A stretch of DNA of 64,000 bases from Marisa cornuarietis. Its lineage: Eukaryota; Mollusca; Gastropoda; Architaenioglossa; Ampullariidae. The position numbers were made by a program, and so were the translations under genes. Where the stretch lies: assembly GCA_004794655.1 (NCBI GenBank), contig SMMW01000522.1, positions 2,480,001-2,544,000 on the forward strand. The letters run 5' to 3'. Of this stretch, positions 47,158 to 59,372 are shown piece by piece. Below the pieces are notes generated by a model. The model saw only the letters and a program-made list of their open reading frames with translations. It had not been told where the DNA came from and ran no database searches. Within the stretch, counting starts at the first letter, position 1, and each line of letters begins with the position of its first letter.

Positions 47158-48553
47158 AAGCGTTAGCACAGCTCTGTACATTAGAATGTTACGTTAGCAC
47201 AGCTCTGTACATTAGAATGTTACGTTAGCACAACTCTGTACATTAGAATGTTACGTTAGCACAACTCTGTACATTAGAATGACACGTTAGCACAACTCTG
47301 TACATTAGAATGACACGTTAGCACAGCTCTGTACATTAGAATGACACGTTAGCACAACTCTGTACATTAGAATGACACGTTAGCACAGCTCTGTACAGTA
47401 GAATGACACGTTAGCACAGCTCTGTACATTAGAATGTTACGTTAGCACAGCTCTGTACATTAGAATGACACGTTAGCACAGCTCTGTACATTAGAATGAC
47501 ACGTTAGCACAGCTCTGTACAGTAGAATGACACGTTAGCACAGCTCTGTACATTAGAATGTTACGTTAGCACAGCTCTGTACATTAGAATGTTACGTTAG
47601 CACAGCTCTGTACATTAGAATGACACGTTAGCACAGCTCTGTACATTAGAATGACACGTTAGCACAGCTCTGTACATTAGAATGTTACGTTAGCACAACT
47701 CTGTACATTAGAATGGCACGTTAGCACAGCTCTGTACATTAGAATGACACGTTAGCACAACTCTGTACATTAGAATGACACGTTAGCACAGCTCTGTACA
47801 TTAGAATGTTACGTTAGCACAGCTCTGTACATTAGAATGTTACGTTAGCACAACTCTGTACATTAGAATGACACGTTAGCACAGCTCTGTACATTAGAAT
47901 GACACGTTAGCACAACTTTGTACATTAGAATGACACGTTAGCACAGCTCTGTACATTAGAATGTTACGTTAGCACAACTATGTACATTAGAATGACACGT
48001 TAGCACAGCTCTGTACATTAGAATGACACGTTAGCACAACTCTGTACATTAGAATGACACGTTAGCACAGCTCTGTACATTAGAATCTTACGTTAGCACA
48101 GCTCTGTACATTAGAATGTTACGTTAGCACAACTCTGTACATTAGAATGTTACGTTAGCACAGCTCTGTACATTATAATGACACGTTAGCACAACTGTGT
48201 ACATTAGAATGACACGTTAGCACAACTCTGTACATTAGAATGACACGTTAGCACAGCTCTGTACATTAGAATGACACGTTAGCACAACTTTGTACAGTAG
48301 AATGACACGCTAGCACCACTCTGTACATTAGAATGACACGTTAGCACAACTCTGTACAGTAGAATGACACGTTAGCACAACTCTGTACATTAGAATGACA
48401 CGTTAGCACAACTCTGTACAGTAGAATGACACGTTAGCACAACTCTGTACATTAGAATGACACGTTAGCACAACTCTGTACAGTAGAATGACACGTTAGC
48501 ACAACTCTGTACAGTAGAATGACACGTTAGCACAACTCTGTACAGTAGAATGA
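47158..48553. repeat. Minisatellite, 31 bp unit, about 45 copies
   Basis: The unit is CGTTAGCACAGCTCTGTACA then TTAGAATGACA, 31 bp. Three alternating sites vary: CAGCTC/CAACTC, ATTAG/AGTAG and TGACAC/TGTTAC. TGTTAC units occur in the left two-thirds only. CAACTC and AGTAG dominate the right end, where AGTAG and ATTAG units partly alternate. It is the longest array here and, because every unit contains TAG or TTAG stops, it makes no long open frame. Confidence 0.97.
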
Positions 48554-49329
48554 CTACACATTAGCATGGGTCTGGACAGCACAATGACAGAACGTTTGGG
48601 TCTTCACCTTGCTAATATCGTCAAATGTTTGACGAGGTTTGTCAAAGCAAGGTGTGAATGTTACAGACAACAAATGGATTTGTTACCAGCGTCAGGAATT
48701 TTGGAAATTTAGTCAACAGACTGAGCGAAGCATAAACTTGTTTGACAATACATTGGAACGCTTGTTAACATGTTGACCTTAATCTAAACTTGTTAGACAA
48801 TATGGTGGCCGAAGTAAGAATGGGACCTGCTACTAGATGTTTGGCGTCAGTCGCACTTAGAAAGGTAAGGGTTACAGAACAAGAGCGATAGATCCCACTT
48901 CAAATGGAGAGTTTCATTTCGCTGTTTTGATGGGCAAAATATCAGACATCTTTTAAAGTAAAGCTCGTCCCCTAACCTGTTTTTAGGTCATTGGGGAGGA
49001 AGGTGTTGGGGACCTCACTTTTCTCGGGGTTAACTTTTCTTTCCATCTTCCTCGCTGCCTTACCTTTTTCAACCCTCTTTGTAGTCAGGTACCCATTTCT
49101 GACTGCTGGGTCGACTAGGAGAAGGTCGACTTGGAGAAGCTTGCTGCACCACACCAGTATGGAGCCCGCGTAACTGTTGGTGCGGACGCCACAGGGGCCG
49201 TGTGCAGGGCGCCCCGTTAGCCAGTCGGTCAGATAGGCACACTAAAAAATTATTGTATTTCATCTTTTTGTTTGAACCAAAACATTGGAAGTTCAATCCC
49301 TGGTCCCCCGCGAAGACATTCTGCTTACA

Positions 49330-49405
<76 letters not shown>

Positions 49406-49721
49406 CTCTCACTGTTGTCCACAATAACAGGGCGAATATGTAGACACTAGCTGCAGCCTCAGGTCAGAAAAAAGATGTCAAAGCAATGGATGAGGGTGGA
49501 TGCTTCTCCTGCATAATCCACAGCTCAAGGTTCAGGTGCATTTTACACACCACACAGCAGACAGCGCCGGCAGCAGAAATGGTTTTGGCCACATTAGTGT
49601 AACCTACGACAGGAATCTCACATCTTACATCATCACCACCTAAGTCGCATTGTATTTAAGTTCTCATCACATTGAAAAGTGTAACCTGATCACAAGAACT
49701 CTTACTCTAACTCTAACCTGC
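48554..49721. other. No gene recognised; hairpin and TG microsatellite
   Basis: A nested inverted repeat lies at 48603-48658 (outer TTCACCTTGCT / AGCAAGGTGTGAA; inner CGTCAAATGTTTGACG). GTCGACTAGGAGAAG is duplicated in tandem with one change (49110-49139). (TG)n of about 36 units lies at 49332-49404. Confidence 0.5.
49332..49404. repeat. (TG)n microsatellite, about 36 units
   Basis: An uninterrupted TG run; the Cys/Val and His/Thr open frames on its two strands derive from it. Confidence 0.97.
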
Positions 49722-49890
49722 AAATATGACCAAACATAAATATGACAGGAAGAACACAGCCTCAAGAAAGCTGTAAACATGACCAAACATAAATATGACA
49801 GGAAGAACACAGCCTCAAGAAAGATGTAAACATGACCAAACATAAATATGACAGGAAGAACACAGCCTCAAGAAAGCTGTAAACAAGACC
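49722..49890. repeat. Tandem repeat, 53 bp unit, about 3 copies
   Basis: Copies begin GACCAAACATAAATATGACA at 49728, 49781 and 49834, followed by GGAAGAACACAGCCTCAAGA. The copies are nearly identical, so the array is young. A partial fourth copy trails off at about 49890. Confidence 0.95.
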
Positions 49891-50435
49891 AAACAAGAGC
49901 GAGACTGAGATTTCAAGAGTTAAATTCGTCGTATTTCCGGGCGGTAATTTCAGCGTAATGGTCACCCCCTGGAGGAAGTAGGAGTGACCAGCGAGCGTAC
50001 TTCCGACTTGAGGACTGCTGCAGGGAGTGACTAGAATCTGGCTCCATAAACAGAGTCTTCAGCCCTTGGGATAAACTTGACCCTGAACACAAATAACATG
50101 AGTCAGTGCGCACGAGGTGGTGGAAGACAAGGGCCCGGGGACAAGCTTCCGGTTACAGAAGGGCGCGCATCACAAGTTGAGGGTCGCAGTGAGGCAAACC
50201 AAATCTTGCACGACATTGTAGACCATTGTAGTCACAGCCGCCCACGAGTAGGGAACTCTTCTTGTTCTTGTGGTCGACGTCCCTTAACAAGAGGAAGCAC
50301 ACCAGTAGTGTCGCTACGACTCTCTGGAGGGCATTTTTTTCACTTCGAGGAAAAAGAGTTAGCACGCGCGGCTTTCTTTGGTGTATAAAACATAGAGAGA
50401 GGAGAGAGAGAGAGAAACGCAGGTGTGGATAAAAA

Positions 50436-50490
<55 letters not shown>

Positions 50491-51317
50491 GAGCACGGGC
50501 AATAGAAAACTGAAAGTATACACCAACAGGTTTTTCCCCCCGACTCGAATAAACTGTCATTTACTTTAATTTTCCGCTAAGAAGTCCAATTCAAACGATT
50601 ATTATAAGAATTGTTGTCATCGCATTAGAAGGAGAGGGATAACAAAAGTAGTTCCCAGTGTCAGAAGTATAAGTGTAAGAATTGAAAAATATTGGTGGTG
50701 GTGGTGGTGGTGGTGGTGGTGGTGGTGGTGGTGGTGGTGGTGGTGGTGGTGGTGGTGGTGGTGGTGGTGGTGGTGGTGGTGGTGGTGACGTGTTGATTTA
50801 CTGGCATACTGACACTGACATAACATGCTGACATACTGGCATACTAATGACCTATGGGGGAGGGGAAATTAAGAAATTAAGAGTTGCTCAACATCAAAGC
50901 AACAGGCTCGTGGCTCGAGTCTCGCTCGAGTGAATCCATCAGCAGCAACAGGTACCCGATTCTTCAGCAAATAGAACAGACGCAGGAAGGAGAGAAGCAC
51001 CACTTTCTACTAGACTCGGTTAGCCACTTACAGTTGATTGTCACTCTAGTCCTCAGCCGTGGACCTTTTCTCGTTTAAGCCATGGTGTGTCCCAACTAGT
51101 TCAGTGATAGTCATTGAGACAGTGGCCGTGACTGACTCCAGTGCAGTTGATACTCATTGCAACCCTCAGAGTGACCTGTACGCGGCCAGTCGATACAGTG
51201 AGGAGTTGTCTGGTATGTCGTTGGGAGAAACAGGTAGACAGCCGCACTAACAACGCCCACACCCGTCAGTGTAAGGAAAACCAGTGGGCTATGTGCGCAT
51301 GTCTGGCCCTTTCTCGC
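49891..51317. other. No gene recognised; microsatellites
   Basis: (GA)n lies at 50395-50416, (CA)n at 50438-50488 and (GGT)31 at 50694-50786. Short open frames at 50077-50388 (+) and 50884-51359 (+) show no recognisable product. Confidence 0.5.
50694..50786. repeat. (GGT)31 trinucleotide repeat
   Basis: A perfect run of 31 GGT units. The minus strand would read as poly-His and the plus strand as poly-Gly, Val or Trp depending on frame. No gene context supports translation. The G-rich strand could form G-quadruplex. Confidence 0.98.
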
Positions 51318-51930
51318 TTGTCATCTACATTTTCATGTCATTCATTATCTACATTATGATTTCATTCATTATCTACATTATGTTATTCACACATACATCA
51401 TGATGTTATTCATTATCTACATTATGTTATTCACACATACATCATGATGTTATTCATTATCTACATTATCATGTTCTTCATCACTTACATTATGATATTA
51501 TTCATTATCTACATTATGTCCTTCTCCATCTACATTATGTCATTCGCCACCTTCATTATGATGTCATCCACCTACATTATGTCATGTATTATCCCCATTA
51601 TGATGTCAATCACCACCTACATTATGTCAATCACCACCTACATTATGATGTCATTGTGACCTATATGGTGTCATTCATTATCTACATTTTGATGTCAGTT
51701 ACCACCTACATTATGATGTCATTTAATATCTACATTATGATGTCATTTTTACCTATATGATGTCATTCATTATCTACATTATGATGTCAGTCACCACCTA
51801 CATTATGATGTCATTCATTATCTACATTTTGATGTCATTTACCACCTACATTATGATGTCATTCATTATCTACATTTTGATGTCATTTACCACCTACATT
51901 ATAATATCATTCACAATCTACATTTGGTCA
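51318..51930. repeat. Minisatellite, 24 bp unit, about 25 copies
   Basis: The unit is TCATTCATTATCTACATTATGATG (positions vary), with a second type CACCACCTACATTATGATGT and several units of altered length. As 24 is 8 codons, short Met/Ile/Tyr open frames occur on plus. Right-hand copies (51750-51900) are the most regular. Confidence 0.93.
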
Positions 51931-52844
51931 TTGGCCATCTAATCCGATTTTCTTAAAAGGTCTTCTTAACTGAGCGAATATATTTGAATGTTAGGCAAGT
52001 TCGGCAAAGCTGTGAGTGACGGTCACAAGTAAAAAAAAAAAAAGTCGGTGACTTGGACACGAAGATCTGGGATTACTTCGGTCAACAAGTGTTCCTGAAT
52101 TTTTTTTTTTTAGCATGACCCAAATTACAACTCGAAATCTGCAAGAAACAGAGCTGCACAAAAAAACTCTCATCCGTGTGGTCGATGACAGACGATAGAT
52201 AGTCAAGAATAACAATTTGTAGCGGTAGGCGACAGGTAAGAATAAATAAAGTGGCTGTGGCACAAAAGGCAAGTTACGAGTGTTTGTTGTTGTCATGGAG
52301 CGACGCCCACTTTTTAACAGCAATCTATGAAATACCTCAGCTGTCTGGCGGATCACTTTCTCTAGAATACAACAGATTTATTAGATGACATCAAAGTTAA
52401 ATTGTTGCTGCGTTAAAAAAATTAAAACAGGTTTAGACAAATTCTAAACCAGTAAAAAAAGACTAGCAGACGACAGGTGGAGCCAAGGTGCTCTCGTGGC
52501 CAGTCACCTAGAAGTCCTTGTTTTCTTGACAATGTATCTCGTTATAAACGTTTCTATCGAATCCGCTCCGTGAACAAAGTCTGAAAACTGTCCACGAGAA
52601 ATTGGTAAAAAAAAGAAAAAAAAAACAAGCTGGGAAACGTTAGTAGTTTGGCGCGTTGCCACTCTGTAGCCAGTACTTTGTCGGCTCCTGTGGCAGCTCC
52701 CGTAGTTCTTTTCGCTGATGGAAGAGGTCGTAACACTTGGCTCCTACACACACCTGACTGACACCAGTGGCGACACAGCTGATGTCTGCAGGCGCCCAGG
52801 TAGCTCGAGTTCTAACCACGTGCGGCGGGGCTCGCACACTGCAG
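51931..52844. other. No gene recognised
   Basis: Poly-A and poly-T runs (52030-52043, 52099-52112) and unrecognised minus-strand open frames (51991-52356, 52554-52837). No supportable gene. Confidence 0.45.
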
Positions 52845-53790
52845 GGCAGGGCCTGTGATATACAGGTAGGGACTGTGATATAAATAGGGCAGGGATAGTG
52901 ATACAGCTAGAGAAGGACTATGAAACATGTAAGTAGACAGAGGTAGGAAATGTGAGACAGGTAAGGACTGTGATACAGTTAGAAAGAGACTGGGGTACAG
53001 GTAGAGACCGTGAGAAAGGTAGTTAGGGACTTTGATACAGTTAGAGAGAGACTTTGATACAGGTAGAGAGAGACTTTTTTTACAGGTAGAGCAGAGACTG
53101 TGATACAGTTAGGGACTTGAATAAAGATAGCTAAGGCCTGTGATATAGCTAGAGACTGTGATACAGGTAGGGGCTGTGTTGCAGGTAGAGACGCAGAGAC
53201 TGTGACACAGGTAGGGAGAGATTGTGATACAGGTACGAACTGTAATAAGGTGGTAGGAACTGTTACAGGAAGAAACTGTGATACAGGTAGGTAGGTAGGG
53301 ACTGTGTTGCAGGTAAGTAGGGAGTGTGATACAGGTAGAGACTGTGATACAGGTAGGTAGGGGCTGTGATACAGGCAGAGACTGTGATACATGTAGGTAG
53401 GGGCTGTGATACAGGCAGAGACTGTGATACATGCAGGTAGGGGCTGTGATACAGGCAGAGACTGTGATACATGCAGGTAGGGGCTGTGATACAGGCAGAG
53501 ACTTTGATACATGTAGGTAGGGGCTGTGATACAGGCAGAGACTGTGATACATGCAGGTAGGGGCTGTGATACAGGCAGAGACTGTGATACATGCAGGTAG
53601 GGGCTGTGATACAGGCAGAGACTGTGATACATGTAGGTAGGGGCTGTGATACAGGCACAAACAGGTAGGTAGGGGCTGTGATACAGGCAGAGACTGTGAT
53701 ACAGGTAGGTAGGGGCTGTGATACAGGCAGAGACTGTGATACAGGTAAGTAGGGGCTGTGATACAGGCAGAGACTGTGATACACGTAGAG
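52845..53790. repeat. Minisatellite, 40 bp unit, with degenerate left flank
   Basis: The regular core at about 53330-53790 has the 40 bp unit GGGCTGTGATACAGGCAGAG then ACTGTGATACATGTAGGTAG (for example 53361 and 53401). Each unit is itself two related 20 bp halves built on CTGTGATACA. Left of 53330 the same CTGTGATACAGGTAG half-units are diverged and irregular. The minus strand is stop-free in three frames, giving frames of 178-280 codons that share one cyclic peptide; these are not genes. Confidence 0.96.
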
Positions 53791-53984
53791 ACTGTGCAAG
53801 AAGGGGGAATGTGGTTCTCAAATCTACTCAAGTTTTAAAGTGTAGGTAGGAGGAAGGAAGAAACACTAACCAGTAGCATCACACAATGGAGAAAGCAGTG
53901 AGGCTGCATCAGCTGCTTCTCTCTTGTCTTCTTTCCTCTCTTAGAAAAAAATCAGGATTACCCCATACATCACAGGTTACAATT
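53791..53984. other. Short spacer, no gene seen
   Basis: About 190 bases between two repeat tracts, with no recognisable signal. Confidence 0.6.
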
Positions 53985-54320
53985 TCTACCTGGGGTGTTT
54001 TGTGCATCAGACATAAATCTCTTTCACCCTGATTTACGCCTTCTGTGACAGTCATACAGTTCCCACACCCTGCTGAATGCCTTGTGTGTCAGACATTTAT
54101 GCCCTAACTTTAATGCTTACTGGGTCTTTATGCCATGTGTACATGTCTCACACCTTGATGTTTACTCTGTGAGAATGATTTAGATCACTCACACCATGAT
54201 GCAATACATTTCCACACCCTGATGTACACGTGTGTCAGGTATACTTCTCTCACATAGCGATGTATACGGTGGCCTGTGTGTGTCAAATTTACACCACCCC
54301 ATCTTGATGTATTCCGATAT
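53985..54320. repeat. Decayed tandem repeat, roughly 45-50 bp unit
   Basis: TCACCCTGATTTACGCCTTC, CACACCCTGCTGAATGCCTT, CTCACACCTTGATGTTTAC, CTCACACCATGATGCAATAC and CCACACCCTGATGTACAC recur, with GTGTCAGACAT-like phrases between. Confidence 0.7.
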
Positions 54321-54344
54321 TTTGTTGAAATTTTCACCTCCCCC

Positions 54345-54897
54345 TATCTATAGTATAGTACTCTGTCTATAGGGTATGATGGTACTCTGTCTATAGGGTA
54401 GGAAGGTACTGTCTATAGGGTAGGATGGTACTCTGTCTATAAGGTATGATGTCACTCCGTTTATGAGGTAGGATAATACTCTGTCTATAGGGTATTATGG
54501 TACTCTGTCTATAAGGTATGATGACACTCTATTTATAAGGTATGATGGTACTCTGTCTATAGGGTATTATGGTACTCTGTCTATAAGGTATGATGGCACT
54601 CTATTTATAAGGTATGATGGTACTCTGTCTATTGGGTAGGATGGCACTCTGTCTATAGGGTATGGTGGTTCTCTGTCTATAGGGTAGAATGGCAGTCTAT
54701 AGGGTAGGATGGTACTGTCTATAGGGTAGGATGGTTGTCTATAAGGTAGGATGGTACTGTCTATAGGATAGGATGGTACTCTGTCTATAAGGTAGGATGA
54801 TACTCTGTCTATAAGGTATGATGTCACTCTGTTTATAAGGTATGATGATCCTCTGTTTATAAGGTATAATGATACTCTGTCTATAAGGTATGATGGT
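54345..54897. repeat. Minisatellite, 24 bp unit, about 23 copies
   Basis: The unit is GGTATGATGGTACTCTGTCT then ATAA or ATAG. Some units lack 3-6 bases (for example GGTAGGATGGTTGTCTATA). The minus strand gives a short YPID/YLID repeat frame (54567-54827) without other gene evidence. Confidence 0.94.
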
Positions 54898-55162
54898 ACG
54901 AATGTACTTCATGCACACTGTTCACATCAGTGTATCTACTGTGGTCGTTCAAACACTGGGCACAGTCAGTGGATCAGCACGCGGCTGACGTATGAAAATA
55001 ACTACATTAAAATTCACGCTTTGTGGGGCACAGTCTTGCACGTGCTGTCACATGTTTTCGGAAGGTGTGTGGATGTAACAGAGAACCGCCGACATGAGCG
55101 AGCGATGGCGCCCAAAAGACAAGAGGGGAGAGAGTCTAACAGAAAATCGGACGAAGGTTAGG
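54898..55162. other. No gene seen
   Basis: Unremarkable sequence between the 24 bp array and the 55.2 kb open frame. Confidence 0.5.
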
Positions 55163-55471
55163 TCATCCTTGCTGAATCAACTCCACCGCCCCTCCGCCTG
55201 ACACGGGGTTTATTCTGGGAGCATCTCTGTAGGCGCGACCACTTCCCCATTCACCACGTGCAGGGTTCTTGGATGTCTTTTGGTGGGCAGATGGTACCAT
55301 ACAGTGACCTTCAGGTGTCGGTATGTCATCGCCGAGTTCACTGACTGCTGCGGGCAAACCTGCTTGCTCTTCATCCGCTGCAAGCCCCGGGACAGCGACC
55401 ACAGCCACCGAGCCAGACAGTGGCGTGGTAACCACCGCCCGCACGTGCGGACAGAGCAAAGATATCGCCAT
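55163..55471 (-). CDS. 102-codon open frame with coding-like codons, unrecognised
   Basis: An ATG at 55471 follows an in-frame TAG two codons upstream, and the frame runs to a TGA. Codons from about residue 15 onward are unusually biased to begin with G or A (an RNY-like pattern), for example in LAADEEQAGLPAAVSELGDD and the following stretch. That suggests real or once-real coding sequence. The start context is weak (T at -3). I recognise no domain. It could be a lone exon, a processed-gene fragment or the end of a retroelement polyprotein; chance is not excluded. Confidence 0.22.
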   Translation of the reverse strand: MAISLLCPHVRAVVTTPLSGSVAVVAVPGLAADEEQAGLPAAVSELGDDIPTPEGHCMVPSAHQKTSKNPARGEWGSGRAYRDAPRINPVSGGGAVELIQQG

Positions 55472-56523
55472 TAACTAAGTGAGGGATAAAGCACAGACAG
55501 CACGTGTAATGTCTTCAGGCTGTGTGCGAGCTGTGGCTATGTTTATGTCTAGCGATGACATTACCCCTACAGCAGTGTCCAGTATCGCTTTCCTCGGTAC
55601 CAGTTGTTAACTTGATACGATAGGTCCCGAGTTGTTAATCCATACCAAAGTAAGGATTGTTGGATGCGTGTCTAAAAATGATGGTCGTTGCTGTAGCTCT
55701 GTCGTGCAGTTCACATCTCTCTCTCTCTCTTCCTGTCGACGTGTCTGATTGTCTTGGCTGCTTGGTCCCTATTGCCACAAGAACGTGATTTAATTGTGAT
55801 GACAAACAGAAATCAGACTACAAGTTAGTTTTTTTTAAATCCACATCATGAATTAGCAGTAACACATTTCGGGAACTCGTCTTGGAATCGTTTACCCGTT
55901 GCTTTTGGTTGGATTTCATTTAGTGCTACAGTTGCAAGACTTTAGCCTCGTCGCCATACTGAGGACAGAAAACTGATCTGAGCGATCGGGTTCCACTGGA
56001 ACTTTAATTTCCACACCTTCACCTTTTCACGACACAAGCTGACGATGACTTTTTTTTTTTTGTTGGGTATTTGTCGTCTGCTGTACCGGTGTCAGAGTAA
56101 ACGGTGCCTACCTGCCTTCCTGCCAGCATGCCTGACTCCTTGTCTACCTGTCTCCTTGTCTACCTGTCTATTTACATAGCTCTCGCTTTTCCCGTCTACC
56201 TGTCTACTGACACGTTAGGTGCATGCTTCTCGGTCAGGGTCTAAGATCACTTTTTGTTAGCTGATCTTGTTTCACCAATGTCTTCTTGCTCTTGAAACAC
56301 TTTCTCTTAAACTGGCCTTTTAGAATTTTACTTAAATCGCATCGCGTTTGTCACAGGATGATGTCGCTGTTGTCTGAAAACATAACACATTTCTACATAC
56401 AGGTATACTCATACATCGCACGTCCTTATGTTTAGACACACGTACAGGTATAAATACTCTCTCTCTCTCACATACACACATATACATATTTACACACATA
56501 ATTTTACACATATATACACTTTT

Positions 56524-56574
<51 letters not shown>

Positions 56575-57826
56575 TTAACAGCCACAAAAGAGAGAGAAAG
56601 GAAAAAGCAGGATTGTATATTAAGGCTAAATCTTAGTGCGCTAGTATTTTTTAAAACTTGCTCTCTACAGATGATTTTTATTATATTTTTTATGACTACT
56701 TTCCAGAAGGCTGTGCTGTCAGGGTGTCTGCTTTGACTTGTAATGCTCTACAGGCAAGTATGCGCACTTACTAGGTTTGACAAGAACACTGTGGTCAGAA
56801 ACACACAGAAACGAACTTTCAAGATCCCGGTTTGAACAAGCAGTGACGTCACAACATGTTAGCCGCTCGTACTCAGCGAGTTTGAACTCAACAATCACAT
56901 AACAATTACATAACAATCATATAACTATCATATAACATAACCATCATATAACAATCATATAAGTATCACGAAAAAAAGCACACGTGTACTAAATTATGAA
57001 AGGAAGGTGCATTCCACACATCAAAGTGGAGGCGGGTGGAATACGTCCACTCTTAAGTCACTCAGAACTACTAGCGAGCGGAAAGTCGGGTGCGAGGAGT
57101 GAAATGTATTTGTCCCCATCACCTCGGTACACGTAGCCACTGATGTATATAAAAATATATGCTCGACATATAAACAGAAACATGCCTGCCATAAAACCAT
57201 TCACCGGAAGAGCTGTACGTTTAAAATTAATAGAGAATTGATAAATATAGTGTTAAGTCGTATGGACATTTTGTCAAGTTCACAAAAAGTTATTGAATTC
57301 TAACACCTCGCTGTGGTATGTTTCAATCAAGGGTAAAGAGGATCTCGGGACCGAGCGTAAGACGCCTGTTTGCGCACATAAACACAGGAATAATTGCGCA
57401 CACAGACAGGAACAATTGCGCAGCACTGTACGACTCCATGTACACCAGGTGGAAGGAAGTTGTTTTCTGGGCGGGGGTTTGCTTGTAGCAGCACCGTTGG
57501 AATGTGTACTGCAGAGCCTGGAGTGCTCAGGTGGACATCAATGTTCTCACTTTTCTTTTCAATCTACAAGGCCGCACAAAATCCACCGATTGCCGCGTTT
57601 TAATCTGTCATTTCTTCCCTCGGAGCAGGGGGGGGGGAAGCTACAGTTGATTAACCCTGCAGGGTGATGGTTTCCACGGCGCCCGAAGAAAGGTCCTCTG
57701 CATGTTCAGCAACTGCTGCAGACTCATGGTCTCACTGACTGTAAGTTAATCTCTGTCTTTGTCGTCCGAGTCGCCCACAAATAATTATATATCACAGCAG
57801 ACACAATACCGAAGACAATAAAAACA

Positions 57827-57877
<51 letters not shown>

Positions 57878-59028
57878 AACTCATACATTTAAGGAAACAC
57901 AACAATAAAACAGAGATACATTGGCACACACCACTCACAGAGGTACAGACTCGCGGCTCGCCGACTGAGGTACAAAAAAGAAGTACAGGCACGATTTGAG
58001 AAAATGATTTCTTTGCACAAGAGGAGGCAAAAAAATGCTGTCTGCAATAAAAGCGCTAATGCAAAGCACTTGCACCAATCATTACTGGACGCGAAGTGGC
58101 TTGTGTTCTCCGATATTAAGGCTAATCTGCTGTAATGTCTTGGCTGTCTTTGTGCTGGCCTTATGTTTATTGGGTTATGTTCACTGGCTTGTTATGCTGC
58201 ACCTCTTCTCACTTTTGGGCTCTTGGCTGCGTGCAGGGCATGGCGTTTACAGACCCAACGTTTCCTTCTATGGAGAAAGGAGCGTGCAATTCAACACGCA
58301 CACGCACGCACACACATTCTCAGCTCCTCGGTGGGTGTCACTACGGAATCAGACGTGAAAGGCCTATCCATCATCATCATCACAGTTAATCTCTCGTCTG
58401 AGATCACTAAAGGACGAAATCAATGCGAGAGTTTTGAAATAATGCTGATTAGTTTATGCTAATGAAGCACCGTTGTACCTGCCAGCCTATGTTTGTGAAA
58501 TCACGGGAAATGACAAGGTGTTCACAAGGTGTGTAATGTGTGTGTGTGATATGTGTGTGTGATGTGTGTGTGTGATATGTGTGTGTGTGTGTGTGTGTGT
58601 TGTGTCAGGTGTGGCAAATGTCGTAACTTTGGATTTTTTTTTCAAACAGCGCAATGTTCTGTTTGTCATAATGAATCCAAATCTTAATTAACAGTTGTAT
58701 TAATTACACAGACTTTAGACAACGGTGAAAATCATTATAAGCAGGTGCACTAAGTACATCATCATCATCGTCGTCGTCGTCGTCGTCATCATCATCCTCA
58801 TCCTCATCCTCATCCACCTCCTCCTCCTCCTCATCATCATCATCATCAAATGAGAAATAACGACGGTTAACAGAGCTAAATAATCATCGGCTATGCAGCT
58901 TGTCTGTATGACTATATCAAACAATAAAGTTTAAATCTACAGCGCCTTTCCACGTTGCTGAGGCGGGATCAAACCACTAAACAAAAACAAAACAAAAACA
59001 AATATACATGTATAGACACATACAAACA
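55472..59028. other. No gene recognised; microsatellites
   Basis: (CA)n lies at 56528-56566, (TG)n at 57831-57875, TG-rich repeats of GATGTGTGTGTG at 58529-58603 and (ATC/GTC/CTC)n at 58757-58848. ATCATATAACA-type units form a short decayed repeat at 56888-56965. Open frames at 57293-57667 (+) and 58035-58462 (+) are unrecognised. Confidence 0.5.
57831..57875. repeat. (TG)n microsatellite
   Basis: About 22 uninterrupted TG units. Confidence 0.95.
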
Positions 59029-59105
59029 TGAGTGAGTGAGTGAGTGAGTGAGTGAGTGAGTGAGTGAGTGAGTGAGTGAGTGAGTGAGTGAGTGAGTGAG
59101 TGAGT
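59029..59105. repeat. (TGAG)n tetranucleotide repeat, about 19 units
   Basis: A perfect TGAG run ending in TTTTGTTTATT. In several molluscs ACTC/GAGT runs form the tails of dispersed repeats, but the adjoining sequence does not match either SINE in this window, so its origin is open. Confidence 0.97.
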
Positions 59106-59149
59106 TTTGTTTATTGTGCTTGCGCTTCAGAATTTGGACAACAGGAAGA

Positions 59150-59272
59150 GAGTGGCGTCACAAACAAAATTCAGTAGAAATATTACAGTGAAGTATTATA
59201 GTGATCTGTGTATCAAAATACGCTAAGTATAGTGACGTCTGTGTATCCTAATGTTGTAGGGTATTATAGTAA

Positions 59273-59339
<67 letters not shown>

Positions 59340-59372
59340 ATACAGTAGGTTATCATAGTGACGTCTATGTAT
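59150..59372. repeat. Decayed repeat interrupted by a (TG)n microsatellite
   Basis: TATTATAGTGATCTGTGTAT, AGTATAGTGACGTCTGTGTA and TATCATAGTGACGTCTATGT are diverged units of about 40 bases. One of them has expanded internally into (TG)n at 59272-59336. Confidence 0.7.

Noticed and set aside
50617..50826. Poly-histidine protein on minus
   Set aside because: It is translation of the (GGT)31 microsatellite.
52979..53831. Minus-strand frames of 280, 240 and 178 codons
   Set aside because: They are produced by the 40 bp array and share one cyclic peptide.
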